A stretch of 64,000 nt of DNA from Phytomonospora sp040655735 (GCF_040655735.1 NZ_JBFAKK010000006.1:1-64000); one strand, 5' to 3'; positions 7,990 through 17,253 are shown, numbered from the stretch's first letter. The notes: generated by a model not told the origin, from the letters alone. Made by a program: numbers and translations.

Positions 7990-8997
7990 ATGGTGTTGAC
8001 CTCCGTGCCGCCCCCGGCAACCGTTATCGCCCAGTGGCGGCTTGGCCAGGTCCACAAGATCCACCGCGTCGCCACCGGCATGATGAACCGCAACTGGCGT
8101 GTCGACACCGACACCGGCAGCTACGTCCTCAAGCTCTTCCTCGACGTCCGGGGCCCTCAGCTGGCCTTCCAGATCCGTGTCCTGCGCTCGCTGGCCCAGG
8201 TCGGGGTGCCCGTGCCGCTGCCGGTGCGCACCCAGCACAACACCGACACGATCCTGATCGGCGGGCACGAGTACGGGGTGTTCCCCTGGGTGACCGGTGT
8301 GCACCGCTCGGGGCTGTCGATGACGTTGGAGCGCTGCGGTGAACTGGGCGCGACCCTCGGCCGCATCCACGGCACCCTGCGGCAGACCCTGCCCACTCCC
8401 CCGCACCCCTACCAGGCGTCGGCGGCGCCGACGGTGCAGGCGCTGACCAACATCGACCGTCTCCTCGACGTGGTCGACAGCCGCAACGGCAACACCGACT
8501 TCGACCGCCTCGCCGAACGCACCCTGCGCATGAAGCGCGGCATGCTCCTGCGCCTGGCCGACCGCTGCCCGCCGCAGATCCCCACCACCATGGCCGGCTA
8601 CGTGCACGGCGACTTCCACCCGCACAACGTCCTGCTCGACCGCACCGACGACGTCATCGCCGTCCTCGACTGGGACCGCCTGCGCATCGGCCCCTACGCG
8701 CGCGAGCTCGTCCGGGCCGCGACCTTCTTCTTCACCTACGGCGACGAGCGCGGCTTCGACCTCGAACGCGCCAAGACCTTCGTGGCCGGCTACCGCCGTG
8801 TGTTCGACATCGGCGTCCCCGCCATCGCCGACGGCCTGCACCGCCTGTGGTGGGAGCGGCTCACCGAGAACTGGATCGTCGAATGGCACTACCTGCGCAA
8901 GAACCCCGCCTCCGACCACCTCCTGGCCGGCCAGGCGGCCCTGCTGCAGTGGTGGACGGCAAGATATGACGAGGTGATGGCGGCCCTCACCATGTAA
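7990..8997 (+). CDS. Aminoglycoside-phosphotransferase-fold kinase (APH family)
   Basis: About 335 aa. ATG at 7990 lies six bases after TACCGT (7978-7983), suggesting a leaderless transcript. The kinase lobes are visible: an N-lobe with YVLKLF (ATP-binding Lys), the catalytic loop GYVHGDFHPHNVLLD (Asp and Asn around residues 210-217) and the metal-binding VLDWDRLRIGP. The C-terminal helical part (WWERLTENWIVEWHYL) resembles homoserine kinase type II/APH proteins. It should phosphorylate a small hydroxylated or amino substrate in the cytoplasm; antibiotic resistance cannot be inferred. The next gene starts 11 nt after its stop, so the two may be cotranscribed. Confidence 0.8.
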   Translation: MVLTSVPPPATVIAQWRLGQVHKIHRVATGMMNRNWRVDTDTGSYVLKLFLDVRGPQLAFQIRVLRSLAQVGVPVPLPVRTQHNTDTILIGGHEYGVFPWVTGVHRSGLSMTLERCGELGATLGRIHGTLRQTLPTPPHPYQASAAPTVQALTNIDRLLDVVDSRNGNTDFDRLAERTLRMKRGMLLRLADRCPPQIPTTMAGYVHGDFHPHNVLLDRTDDVIAVLDWDRLRIGPYARELVRAATFFFTYGDERGFDLERAKTFVAGYRRVFDIGVPAIADGLHRLWWERLTENWIVEWHYLRKNPASDHLLAGQAALLQWWTARYDEVMAALTM

Positions 8998-9008
8998 GAC
9001 TGGCCGCC

Positions 9009-10103
9009 ATGACCACCACCCCCCTCCCGCACCTGACCCTGTCCGGCTCCCCCCGCGAGCAGGGACTGACCCACGGCCGCGCCCTGGCCGACGACATCGC
9101 CGCCAACATCGCGCTGTACGCGCGAAGACTCCACGACGACGCCGGCCTCACCGACGCCGAGGTCAACGCGCGGGCGGCGGTGTACCTGGAGGTCTTCGGC
9201 CGCGCCGACCCGGCCTACCGGGAGATGATGGAGGGCATCGCCGAGGGCAGCGGGCAGCCACTGGCCGCCATCACCGTCCTCAACGCCCGCTACGAGGTCC
9301 TCTACAGCGCCTGGAGCGCCGCCGGCGTCGCCCACGACGTCGACGAGTGCACCTCATTCGGGATCCTGCGCGAGGCCGCCACCGACGGCCGCCAGCGCAT
9401 CGGCCAGAACTGGGACTGGTTCCCCGACGTGCGCTGCGCCCTGCTGCGCGTCGAGGAGCCCGGCCGCACCGTCCTGGGCTTCACCGAGGCCGGCATCGCC
9501 GGCGTCAAGATCGGCGTCAACGACGCCGGCGTCGCCCTGTGCGTCAACGGGCTCACCTCCGACAGCGACGACTGGACCCGCGCCGGGATCCCCTTCCACC
9601 TGCGGACCTGGCGGGCACTGCACAGCTCGACGGTCGCCGAGGCCGTCGGGCACCTCACCACCGGCGTGGCCGACAAGGCCGTGTCGAACTCGGCGAACTT
9701 CATGGTCGGCGGGCCCGAGGCCGTCGTCGACGTCGAACTCGCCCCGGTCGCGGCCAACGAGATCGCCTGCGAGGGCGTCCTGGTGCACGCCAACCACTTC
9801 ACCGACCCCGCCGCGCTCGGCGTGACCGAGACCTGGCGGCACTGGCCGCCGACGACCTACGACCGCAACGACCGCCTGAGCACGCTGCTGGGCACCGGCC
9901 CGGTCGACCCGGCCGCGCTCCCGGCGAAGCTGCGCGACCACGAGAACGGCGCCAACGCCCTGTGCCGCCACCCCATCGCCGCGCAGGAGCCGCACCAGCG
10001 GATCCACACCGCCCTGTCGGTCGTCATCGACGTCGACGCCCGCGAACTGTCCTACACCGCCGGCCCGCCCTGCGAGTCGGAGTACACCACCGTCGCCTTG
10101 TAG
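9009..10103 (+). CDS. C45-type N-terminal-nucleophile acyltransferase/hydrolase
   Basis: About 364 aa. The central DECTSFGILRE matches the Cys-nucleophile region of C45 peptidases (acyl-CoA:6-aminopenicillanate acyltransferase-like), where autocleavage before Cys (about residue 115) frees the catalytic residue. Also typical are QNWDWFP, GIAGVKIGVNDAGVALCVNGL and SNSANFMVGG. The N-terminal part (GSPREQGLTHG, EGIAEGSGQPLAAITVLNARYE) is the expected helical section. Members hydrolyse or transfer acyl groups on amides; the substrate here is unknown. It follows the APH-like kinase by 11 nt and ends at a shared bidirectional terminator. Confidence 0.8.
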   Translation: MTTTPLPHLTLSGSPREQGLTHGRALADDIAANIALYARRLHDDAGLTDAEVNARAAVYLEVFGRADPAYREMMEGIAEGSGQPLAAITVLNARYEVLYSAWSAAGVAHDVDECTSFGILREAATDGRQRIGQNWDWFPDVRCALLRVEEPGRTVLGFTEAGIAGVKIGVNDAGVALCVNGLTSDSDDWTRAGIPFHLRTWRALHSSTVAEAVGHLTTGVADKAVSNSANFMVGGPEAVVDVELAPVAANEIACEGVLVHANHFTDPAALGVTETWRHWPPTTYDRNDRLSTLLGTGPVDPAALPAKLRDHENGANALCRHPIAAQEPHQRIHTALSVVIDVDARELSYTAGPPCESEYTTVAL

Positions 10104-10115
10104 AAGACGACGAAA

Positions 10116-10156
10116 CGGCGCCGGGACGGTCATCCACAGTGACCGTCCCGGCGCCG
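10116..10156. terminator. Perfect 17-bp bidirectional hairpin
   Basis: CGGCGCCGGGACGGTCA (10116-10132) pairs with its exact complement (10140-10156) across 7 nt. It separates the plus-strand C45 gene (stop 10103) from the convergent permease gene (stop 10173), so it can serve both. Confidence 0.85.
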
Positions 10157-10172
10157 CCCGCGCGGAGTCCGG

Positions 10173-11072
10173 CTACTTCAGCGCACCGGCGGTCATGCCG
10201 GCCTGGATCTGCCGCTGGAAGATGATGTAGGCGATGAGCACCGGCACCATCGAGATCACCATCGAGGCCATCAACGCCGAGAAGTCGGGGTTGTAACGCT
10301 CCTGGACGGCGATGTTGGCGATGCCCTGGGTGATCACCGAGTTGCTCTCCCCGGGCATGAGCACCAGGGGCATGAGGAACTGGTTCCACTGGCCGATCAC
10401 GTTGAAGATCGCGATGGAGATGATGCCCGGCTTGGCCATCGGCAGCATCACCTGGAAGAACAGGCGGTAGTGCCCGGCCCCGTCGATCATCGCCGCCTCG
10501 GCGACACCGGTGGGAAGCGTCCTGAAGAACGACGTCAGGAAGAACACCGTGAACGGCAGTGAATAGGCGGTGTAGACCAATATGAGGCCGTGGAAGGTCC
10601 CGAGCAGGCCCATGCCGTCGACTATGTAGTACAGCGGCACCAGTGCCAGGAACACCGGGAACATCATGCCCGAGACGAACATGTAGAAGAAGAACCGGTT
10701 GCCCCTGAACTCGTAGCGGGCCAGGACGTAGGCCGCCATCGAGCCCAGCGTCATGGTGAAGAACACCCCGCCGCCGACGACGATGATGGTGTTGATGAAG
10801 AACTGGCCGATGCCGGCCTTCTCCCACGCCCGGATGTAGTTCTCGAACTGCCACACGTCGGGCAGACCCAGCGGGTCGGTGAAGATCTCGGTGTTGTTCT
10901 TCAGCGAGGTGACGACCATCCAGATGAGGGGAAGGATGATCATCACCGCCCACAAGAACAGGAAACCGTGGGAGAAGACGTTGAGGACGCCGCCGGTCTT
11001 CTTCTGCTTACCCCCGGTCGGGGGGTTGTTCTCGACCGGGGCCGGAGCCGTCTGGCTGGTAGTGGTCGCCAT
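10173..11072 (-). CDS. Sugar ABC transporter permease, MalG/NgcG type
   Basis: About 299 aa. A charged N-terminus of about 30 residues precedes six predicted membrane segments, beginning VFSHGFLFLWAVMIILPLIWMVV. The cytoplasmic EAA loop reads EAAMIDGAGHYRLFFQVMLPMAKPG, which contacts the ATPase. It is the last gene of the ngc-like cluster, 14 nt after the other permease. No ATPase gene is present, so the importer probably uses a shared MsiK-type ATPase encoded elsewhere, as is known for actinobacterial oligosaccharide importers. The binding protein points to GlcNAc or chitobiose as cargo. Confidence 0.88.
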   Translation of the reverse strand: MATTTSQTAPAPVENNPPTGGKQKKTGGVLNVFSHGFLFLWAVMIILPLIWMVVTSLKNNTEIFTDPLGLPDVWQFENYIRAWEKAGIGQFFINTIIVVGGGVFFTMTLGSMAAYVLARYEFRGNRFFFYMFVSGMMFPVFLALVPLYYIVDGMGLLGTFHGLILVYTAYSLPFTVFFLTSFFRTLPTGVAEAAMIDGAGHYRLFFQVMLPMAKPGIISIAIFNVIGQWNQFLMPLVLMPGESNSVITQGIANIAVQERYNPDFSALMASMVISMVPVLIAYIIFQRQIQAGMTAGALK

Positions 11073-11086
11073 TGCAGTGGCTCCTC

Positions 11087-12013
11087 TCAGAATTCCACGC
11101 GGTCGCGGCGGGTCAGCCGCATCGACAGGGCCATCAAAGACAAGGTGAAGAAGAACAGGATCACGCCCACGGCGCAGGCCATGGCGGCCTTGCCGTTGGC
11201 GAAGAAGTTGTACATGACCCCGCCGAGGACTTCACTGCCGTGGTCGGGGCCGCCCTGCTGGGGCGTCATGATGAACACCAGCGCGAACCCGTCGAGAGCC
11301 ACGATGCCCAGGTAGATCCAGGCGGTGCGGATGGAGTCGAACAGCAGCGGCACGGTGATCTTGAAGAAGGTCTGCACCCGTGTCGAACCGTCGAGCGCGG
11401 CCGCCTCGTAGATCTCGGCGGGAATCGAGGCCATCGCCGAGGAGAAGTAGACCAGGTAGAACCCGACCGAACTCCAGATCATGACCAGCATGACCATGAT
11501 CAGCACCAGGCTCGGATCGGACAGCCAGCCACTCGACTTCAACGGCACCCCGAACAGCGCCAGGACCGAGTTGAGCAGACCGTACTCGTCCGAGCGGTAC
11601 ACCGCCTGCCACAGCACACCGATCATGACGACCGAGAGCACCTGCGGGAAGAAATAGATGATCTTGTAGAAGCCGGCGCCGCCGACGCCGCGCATCTGAC
11701 CGCCCCGGCTTCGCCCTCCGACGTTCAGCATGAACGCGAAGAACAAAGCCAGGGCGATCACGACCAGGGGCACCACGATCAGCATCACCGCGTTGTGCTT
11801 GAGCGCAGGGATCAGATACACCGAGTAGAGCTCGCTGGTGAACAGCTTCTGGAAGTTCTCCAGACCGACGAACTCGTAGTTCGGATTCGTGCCGTTCCAG
11901 TTCGTCATGGAGAACCAGAACGCCTGCGCGAATGGTGACAGCACCAGTACGAGGTACAGCGTCACCGGCAGCACCAGGAACGATGCCACGAACAAGTTCT
12001 TGCGGCGTTTCAT
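11087..12013 (-). CDS. Sugar ABC transporter permease, MalF/NgcF type
   Basis: About 308 aa. It starts MKRRKNLFVASFLVLPVTLYLVL and has six predicted membrane helices, a periplasm-side WFSMTNWNGT segment typical of MalF-like permeases, and the EAA motif EAAALDGSTRVQTFFKITVPLL. It pairs with the permease at 10173-11072 to form the membrane channel. It lies 23 nt behind the binding-protein gene and 14 nt before the second permease, consistent with one transcript. Confidence 0.88.
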   Translation of the reverse strand: MKRRKNLFVASFLVLPVTLYLVLVLSPFAQAFWFSMTNWNGTNPNYEFVGLENFQKLFTSELYSVYLIPALKHNAVMLIVVPLVVIALALFFAFMLNVGGRSRGGQMRGVGGAGFYKIIYFFPQVLSVVMIGVLWQAVYRSDEYGLLNSVLALFGVPLKSSGWLSDPSLVLIMVMLVMIWSSVGFYLVYFSSAMASIPAEIYEAAALDGSTRVQTFFKITVPLLFDSIRTAWIYLGIVALDGFALVFIMTPQQGGPDHGSEVLGGVMYNFFANGKAAMACAVGVILFFFTLSLMALSMRLTRRDRVEF

Positions 12014-12036
12014 GGTCGTGGTGCCTCCCGCCCCGT

Positions 12037-13476
12037 CTAGCGCTTCTGCTTGAGGATCGCCGAGTCGCTCTTGACGTCGTCGGCGGCCTTCTGGATGGTG
12101 TCGATGAACTCGTCGGGGGTCAGACGTCCCGCCATGACCTCACCCAGCTTCGGACGCAGGATGCCCTTGCCGAAGTCGGGGTACCACTCGTCGATCTTGA
12201 ACGGGAAGGCCGAGGTGGCCGTGGTCTTGAGCGCCTCGTTGGCCGCGCGGACACCGGGGCTGTCGGGCATGCCCTCGGTCTTGCCGGCCACCACCGTCAG
12301 GGAGCTCGTGTTCTTCGAGAACGCCTCACGGCCCTTGGCCGACAGCATGATGCGCAGGTACTCCAGGCCGCCTTCACGGTTCTTGGCGTCCTGCGGCACC
12401 GCGAAGCCCTCACCCGGAGCGGCCCAGACCGCGTTGGGGTTGGTGCTGCCGTCCAGCGGCGGCATGATCAGGCACTTCATCTCGAAGTTGGGGTCGGCGG
12501 CGAGGAGTTCCTTCTCCTCGTTCTCCAGCCAGCTGCCGACCGGGATGAACGCCGCGTCCTTCTTGGCCCAGCGGGCCTGGGAGGCGCGGTGGTCGAGGCC
12601 GTCGGAGCCTTCGAGGATGTAGCCCTTGGCCTTGAGGTCGGCCATGGCCTCCAGCGCCAGCTTGATCGACGCGTGACGCCACGCGTCGGGCTCAAGGTTG
12701 TCGATGTTCTTGATGACGTCGTTGCCACCATGACGGGCGGCGAGGGTCACCATCATGTCGAACAGGTAGTACGGGTGGACACCGGTGTAGGTCCACGGCG
12801 CGATGCCGGCCTTCTTGATCTCCTCACAGAGGGTCAGCATTTCGGCCCACGTGGTCGGAGCGGTCCAGCCCTTCTCGGCGAACAGGCCGCCGGAGTACCA
12901 GATCGCGTACAGCGTGAACCCGTAGTTGAGCACGTGGAACTTGCCGTTGTAGGTACCCAGCTCGACCACGCCGCCCAGCAGGGTGTCGCGCACCTTGACG
13001 TTGGCGTCGTCGATGGTCGGGGCGTCCAGCAGCGGCGTCAGGTCGGCGTACTGCCCGTTGTTGGCCAGGTCGGCGTGGTTGATCTGCTGCGCGCCGGAGT
13101 TGTCGATGACGTCGGGCGGGTTCTTCGAGTTGAAGCGCGGACCCATCTCGGCCCGGATGTCCTCGATGCCGTGGTGGGTGATGACCGACTCGGGGAACTT
13201 CTCCTTGTAGATCGCCTCCTGGGCGATGGCGTACTTGTCGTCGTAGCCGCCCTTGAAGATCACGACCTCGAGGGGCTTCTTGCCGTCGACCTTGAAGGGG
13301 TTGACCGCGTCGGCGGTGTCGACGCCGACGCCTTCCTTGTCCTCGCTGCCGCCGGACGCGCACGCGCTGAGCAGACCCACGGCCGGGACGGCCAGCAGGC
13401 CGAGCGCCGCGGAGGTCTTGAGGACGGAACGACGGGTGAGGTCGCCGGCCTCGTTGGGGGTGGTGTCAGATGCCAT
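12037..13476 (-). CDS. ngcE: GlcNAc/chitobiose-type solute-binding lipoprotein, NgcE-like
   Basis: About 479 aa. The N-terminus carries a Tat-like twin Arg (TRRSVLKTSAALG) and a lipobox LLSAC, so it should be exported folded and lipid-anchored. The remainder is a type-1 extracellular binding protein with hallmarks of NgcE proteins: NPFKVDGKKPLEVVIFKGGYDDKYA, DVIDNSGAQQ, GSWLENEEKE and GLEYLRIMLS. NgcE of Streptomyces binds N-acetylglucosamine and N,N'-diacetylchitobiose. It heads the binding protein-permease-permease run and lies 24 nt behind a SIS gene whose product would handle phosphorylated amino sugar. The symbol is by family resemblance. Confidence 0.85.
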   Translation of the reverse strand: MASDTTPNEAGDLTRRSVLKTSAALGLLAVPAVGLLSACASGGSEDKEGVGVDTADAVNPFKVDGKKPLEVVIFKGGYDDKYAIAQEAIYKEKFPESVITHHGIEDIRAEMGPRFNSKNPPDVIDNSGAQQINHADLANNGQYADLTPLLDAPTIDDANVKVRDTLLGGVVELGTYNGKFHVLNYGFTLYAIWYSGGLFAEKGWTAPTTWAEMLTLCEEIKKAGIAPWTYTGVHPYYLFDMMVTLAARHGGNDVIKNIDNLEPDAWRHASIKLALEAMADLKAKGYILEGSDGLDHRASQARWAKKDAAFIPVGSWLENEEKELLAADPNFEMKCLIMPPLDGSTNPNAVWAAPGEGFAVPQDAKNREGGLEYLRIMLSAKGREAFSKNTSSLTVVAGKTEGMPDSPGVRAANEALKTTATSAFPFKIDEWYPDFGKGILRPKLGEVMAGRLTPDEFIDTIQKAADDVKSDSAILKQKR

Positions 13477-13500
13477 GGTGTTGTCTCTCCTGGGTTCGGG

Positions 13501-14253
13501 TCACGCGGTGCGCCGGATGCGTCCGGCGTACCGCGACTCGAGGGTGTTGTTGTGGGCGTCCCCTTCGGGAACGTTCGCGGAGAGGTACACGGGTGGCACC
13601 TCACCGCCGTCGAGCTGTCGCCGCACGACCTCGGCGACGACCATCTGCGCGAGCAGCGCCGCGCTGATGGAGGAGGCGGCGCAGACCGCGCCGCCGGTGG
13701 GCATGGGCAGTAGCGCGTCGCCGTACGGAGCGCAGTTGTCGAGCACTACGTCGGCGATGTCGAGCAGCCGCTTGCCCGAGGGGTGCCGCGGTGGAACCCG
13801 GGCACTGTGGTCGGTGGACGTGATCGCGATCAGCGGGTGGCCGTGCTCTTTCACGGTGAGCGCGAACTCGACGATGGAGCCGTTGATCCCCGACTGCGAG
13901 GCGACGACGAACACGTCGCCCTCGGCGGCGCCGGCGAGGCTGTAGAGCTCGCGGGCGTAGGCCGGGTCGCGTTCGAGGAGGCCCCCGTCGAGGATGGCGG
14001 CGTCGTGGCCGCCGAGGAGGACCAGGTCGCGCAGGGCGACGCGGTTGGTGGGGACGAACCCGCCGGCGCGGCCGGCCAGTTCCATCGCCAGGGCCTCGGA
14101 GTGGCCGGTCCCGAAGACCTGCAGGACACCGTCGGCGCTCAGCGAGGCCGCGATCAGGTCGGCGGCCCGGGCGACGTTGTCGCCCTGGGTTGCGGTGACG
14201 GTGGCCAGCACCTTGTTGAGTGCCTCGACGTAGGCGTTGGCGTCGACGCTCAT
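13501..14253 (-). CDS. SIS-domain sugar isomerase-like protein
   Basis: About 250 aa, one SIS domain: VFGTGHSEALAMELAGRAGG (phosphosugar loop), VFVVASQSGINGSIVEFALTVKEHGHPLIAITS and a Ser/Thr-rich anion site, as in the UPF0309 group. SIS proteins bind or isomerise phosphorylated sugars and amino sugars. It lies between the RpiR regulator and ngcE on the same strand, so it probably acts on a GlcNAc-derived phosphosugar. It is too short for a full GlmS and lacks the MurQ-specific architecture; the exact reaction is unknown. Confidence 0.75.
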   Translation of the reverse strand: MSVDANAYVEALNKVLATVTATQGDNVARAADLIAASLSADGVLQVFGTGHSEALAMELAGRAGGFVPTNRVALRDLVLLGGHDAAILDGGLLERDPAYARELYSLAGAAEGDVFVVASQSGINGSIVEFALTVKEHGHPLIAITSTDHSARVPPRHPSGKRLLDIADVVLDNCAPYGDALLPMPTGGAVCAASSISAALLAQMVVAEVVRRQLDGGEVPPVYLSANVPEGDAHNNTLESRYAGRIRRTA

Positions 14254-14310
14254 GGGCCGGGCTCCTCTTCTCTTCGGGATGTGGCGCGGGTCGCTAAACG
14301 GTACAGATAC

Positions 14311-15285
14311 CTAAGAGTTGTTCGGCGCGGGGGCCGTGATCTCCTGCGCCGGCGGATCGGCGCCCAGCGCCCGGTCGGTGCGGTGCGCCGCGACCGCCCG
14401 TGAGGTGGAGGCGAAGAACGTGTTGGTGCGCCGGAAGGTGCGCTGGGCGACGGCCACGTAGAGCAGGTCGAGGACCAGCAGCTGGGAGTGGCGGGCGGCC
14501 AGCACGTCGGCGCGGAAGCTGCGCGCCTGGGTGCAGGTGGTCAGCACGATGTCGGCGACGTCGGTGATCGGCGCGGCGAGGTAGCTGGTCACCGCGATGG
14601 TCAGCGCGCCGTGACTGGAGGCCTCGGCCAGCATCTCGATCGTCTCGACCGTCGAGCCCGAGTGCGACACCGCGATGGCCACGTCGCCGTCGCCGAGCAG
14701 GGCCGCGCTGGTCAGCCCGTCGTGGACTTCGCGCCAGGCCCAGATCGGGATGCCGATGCGGTGCAGCCCCGACTGCAGTTCGGCGCCGACCAGGGCGCTG
14801 CCGCCGATGCCGTAGACGTCGACGCGGCCGGCGTGACTGATGGCGTCGGCGGCACTGGCCACCGCGGCGATGTCGATCAGCGCGGCGGTGTCCTGGAGGC
14901 TGGCCACGCCGGCGGCGAGAATGTTTCCCAAGACGAGATCGAGCGGGTCCTGCGGCGAGATCTCGCGGCCGATGTCGACCGTCCAGCCATTCGAGGCGGC
15001 CGCGCGGCCACTGGCCGTGGCGATGGCCACCCGCAGCGCGGCGTAGCCGTCGAAGCCGAGCGCGCGGCAGAAACGGGTGATCGTCGCCGGTGAGGTTCCG
15101 GAGCGTTCGGCCAGCTCGACGATGGTGCTGCGGGCCGCGCCGGCGGGGTCGGCGAGCACCTGTTCGGCGACTTTGCGCAAGGCCCCGGTGAGCTCGTGCT
15201 GAGCGGTGCGGATACGGACCAGCACTCCGCCGGCGGAGTCTTCGGCCGTGGCGGCCGGACCCGCTTCGGTGTCGTGCTCGGTCAT
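14311..15285 (-). CDS. MurR/RpiR-family transcriptional regulator
   Basis: About 324 aa. ATG at 15285 lies eight bases behind GGAG; a TTG two codons earlier is less likely. Residues about 25-105 form the RpiR helix-turn-helix (TIVELAERSGTSPATITRFCRALGFDGYAALRVAIA). Residues about 130-270 are a SIS effector domain (VDVYGIGGSALVGAELQSGL, VAIAVSHSGSTVETIEML), which would sense a phosphosugar. The tail is Ala/Pro-rich. It is the first gene of the run RpiR-SIS-ngcEFG and likely controls amino-sugar uptake. The palindrome at 17302-17316 is a candidate target. Confidence 0.88.
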   Translation of the reverse strand: MTEHDTEAGPAATAEDSAGGVLVRIRTAQHELTGALRKVAEQVLADPAGAARSTIVELAERSGTSPATITRFCRALGFDGYAALRVAIATASGRAAASNGWTVDIGREISPQDPLDLVLGNILAAGVASLQDTAALIDIAAVASAADAISHAGRVDVYGIGGSALVGAELQSGLHRIGIPIWAWREVHDGLTSAALLGDGDVAIAVSHSGSTVETIEMLAEASSHGALTIAVTSYLAAPITDVADIVLTTCTQARSFRADVLAARHSQLLVLDLLYVAVAQRTFRRTNTFFASTSRAVAAHRTDRALGADPPAQEITAPAPNNS

Positions 15286-15781
15286 TCCCAACGCTCCTTT
15301 GCGCCGCGCCGGTGACGTTGAGCGCGTCGTGGCTTGAGAAGAACTTTTACCTTCTGGAGCCGATCGTCAATAGCGGGCGGCAAATCTTTTCAGAGCCGAG
15401 ACTTTTCGTAACAGTGCGTTAAAGATCTCGTCACGATGAGCTGACCTGCAGGGCCCGTCCGTGGGCGAAACGATTACCGAGCCCGAAGGGGCGCCGACCA
15501 CGGCAGCGGGAAGTAGGGGATGGCTTACGCGGCACTGTCCTCGGCGAAAATAGGAGTTACCAAAGCGTCGGGGGCGGCGGGACGCTCATGGTCTGAGGGC
15601 CCTCGACGGCCGGCATCGGCGTGACCGCGGCCAGCCTGATCCCCGACGACCTCGCCGCGAAGCCGAGGTGGCCCCGCGCGGCGGCCACGGCGGCCGTGCG
15701 CGCGCGACCGGCACCGGCCGGGGATTCCCCCGTCGGCACTGTTGTTACCCACGGGTCCGGGGGCTCTGGGGCCTCCGGGCA
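15286..15781. other. Intergenic region upstream of the RpiR operon
   Basis: About 500 bases without a credible gene. Close to the RpiR start, a weak minus-strand promoter can be drawn: TTGACG as the complement of 15365-15370 and an A-rich box near 15344-15349, with only 15-16 bp between. CTTTTC-like motifs recur near 15388 and 15401 and might be regulator half-sites. From 15440 to 15780 I see only GC-rich sequence with no motif I can name. Confidence 0.35.
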
Positions 15782-15813
15782 CAAAAACGGCCCCCGCCGA
15801 CCCGGCGAGGGCC
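15782..15813 (-). terminator. Intrinsic terminator after the second binding-protein gene
   Basis: On the minus strand, an 11-bp stem (complement of 15789-15799 and 15803-15813, one mismatch) is followed directly by GTTTTTGT. This is one of the few terminators in the window with a real U-tract. It begins 6 nt past the stop at 15820. Confidence 0.88.
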
Positions 15814-15819
15814 GTCGCC

Positions 15820-17253
15820 CTAGGCGATGCTCTGCTTGGCGCCGCTCTTGCGGAGGGCGTCGGTGGCCTTCTGCATGTCGCGGACGAAGTCGTCGGGCCG
15901 CCGGGCGTTCGACAGCAGCTCGCGAATGGCGGGGCCGACGGTCTTGTCGGCGAAAGCCCGGTAGCGCTTGTCGAAGTAGAACGCGTAGACGTCCTTACCG
16001 GCCGTCTTGAGCAGCTCGTTGGTGGAGCGCACGCCAGGGGCGTCGAGGCCCTCCTCGGCGCCGGCGACGCACGTCAGCGACGACACCCGGCTGGTGAACT
16101 GCTTGGCGCCCTCTTTCGACAGCATCATGCGCAGATATTCAAGGCCCCCGGCGCGGTTGCGGGCCAGCGCCGGGACGATGAAGGCCTCGGTACCGCTGGC
16201 GCAGACCGTTCCCGGGGAGACACTGCCCTCCAGCGGGGGCATGGCCATGATCTGCATCTCGAAGTCGGGCGGGGTCTTGTCGCGCTGCTCGTTCTCCAGC
16301 CACGTGCCGCAAGGGATGAAGGCGGCCTCGTCGGCGTTCCACAGGTCCTGGGCCTCGGTGTGGGAGGCCGAGACGGCCTTGTTGTGGACGTAGCCGGACT
16401 CGCCGAGATCGTAGAGGGCCTGGGCCGCCATCCGCACGGAGTCATTGTCCCAGGAGCCGGGTTCGAGCTCGTCGATGGCGCGGGCGACGCCGATGCCGCC
16501 GTGGCGCACCGCCAGGGTCATGAACGGTTCGAGCAGGTAGTACGGGTACTGGCCCTGGAAGATCAGCGGTGAGATGCCCTGGCCGCGGATACGGCCGCAC
16601 AGGTCGGTGAACTCCGGCCAGCTCGCCGGCACCTCCCAGCCGCGGTCGTCGAAGAGGGTCTTGTTGTACCAAAGACCGAAGGCGGTGTAGCCGTAGTAGA
16701 GCAGGTGCATGCGCTCTTGGCCTTTCAGGCCGAGCGAGCCGTCGGGGATGATCCCCGGGCGCAGCGTGTCGCGGACCTTGACGTCGGGATCGTCGAAGGA
16801 CGGCGCGTCGAGCAGCAGCGTCAGGTCGGTCAGGTGCCCGTCGCGGAACAGCTCGTCGGCGGGGACCTGGTGGGCACCGGAGTTGTTGACGACGTCGGGC
16901 GGGCGGCCGGCGACCAGCAGCGGGTTGAGCTGCTCGCTGATCTGGGTGACCGCGATGTGCTGGATCGGCGCCTCGGGGTATCGGTTGTGATAGATGACCT
17001 CATGGCCTTCGGCCGCGTAGCGGTCGCTGTAGCCGCCGTTGAAGATCACCACGTCGAGGGCGCGCTCGCCGTCGACGTTGAAGGGGTTCGACGGGCCGCC
17101 GGTGTTGCTCAGCGGCAGCGGCGCCGAGGCCTCCTCTTCGGCGGGCGAACAGCCGGCGAGCAGGCCCGCGGCCGGTCCGGCGGCCACGGCCGCGGCCGCG
17201 CCGCGGCGGAGGATCTGACGACGGGTACTGCCTGACGACGGTTTCGGGGGCAC
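15820..17253 (-). CDS. Second NgcE-like solute-binding lipoprotein, orphan
   Basis: About 477 aa. GTG at 17253 follows GGAG; the open frame continues upstream to 18339 only as antisense to the kinase gene. The signal has STRRQILRRG (Tat-like) and lipobox LLAGC. It is clearly a paralogue of the protein at 12037-13476: NPFNVDGERALDVVIFNGGYSDRYA, DVVNNSGAHQ, LLYYGYTAFGLWYN, GTWLENEQ and GLEYLRMMLS recur in the same order. No permease adjoins it, so it probably feeds the NgcFG permeases encoded 5 kb away or another channel. It may have a different amino-sugar preference. It is divergent from the GlcNAc kinase across a palindromic operator. Confidence 0.85.
   Translation of the reverse strand: MPPKPSSGSTRRQILRRGAAAAVAAGPAAGLLAGCSPAEEEASAPLPLSNTGGPSNPFNVDGERALDVVIFNGGYSDRYAAEGHEVIYHNRYPEAPIQHIAVTQISEQLNPLLVAGRPPDVVNNSGAHQVPADELFRDGHLTDLTLLLDAPSFDDPDVKVRDTLRPGIIPDGSLGLKGQERMHLLYYGYTAFGLWYNKTLFDDRGWEVPASWPEFTDLCGRIRGQGISPLIFQGQYPYYLLEPFMTLAVRHGGIGVARAIDELEPGSWDNDSVRMAAQALYDLGESGYVHNKAVSASHTEAQDLWNADEAAFIPCGTWLENEQRDKTPPDFEMQIMAMPPLEGSVSPGTVCASGTEAFIVPALARNRAGGLEYLRMMLSKEGAKQFTSRVSSLTCVAGAEEGLDAPGVRSTNELLKTAGKDVYAFYFDKRYRAFADKTVGPAIRELLSNARRPDDFVRDMQKATDALRKSGAKQSIA

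Noticed and set aside
7990..8997. Aminoglycoside resistance gene
   Set aside because: The fold is shared by many metabolic kinases; nothing in the sequence or surroundings indicates an antibiotic substrate.
15525..15782. 85-residue frame upstream of the RpiR gene
   Set aside because: Gly/Arg/Pro-rich with no Shine-Dalgarno or domain; treated as intergenic.
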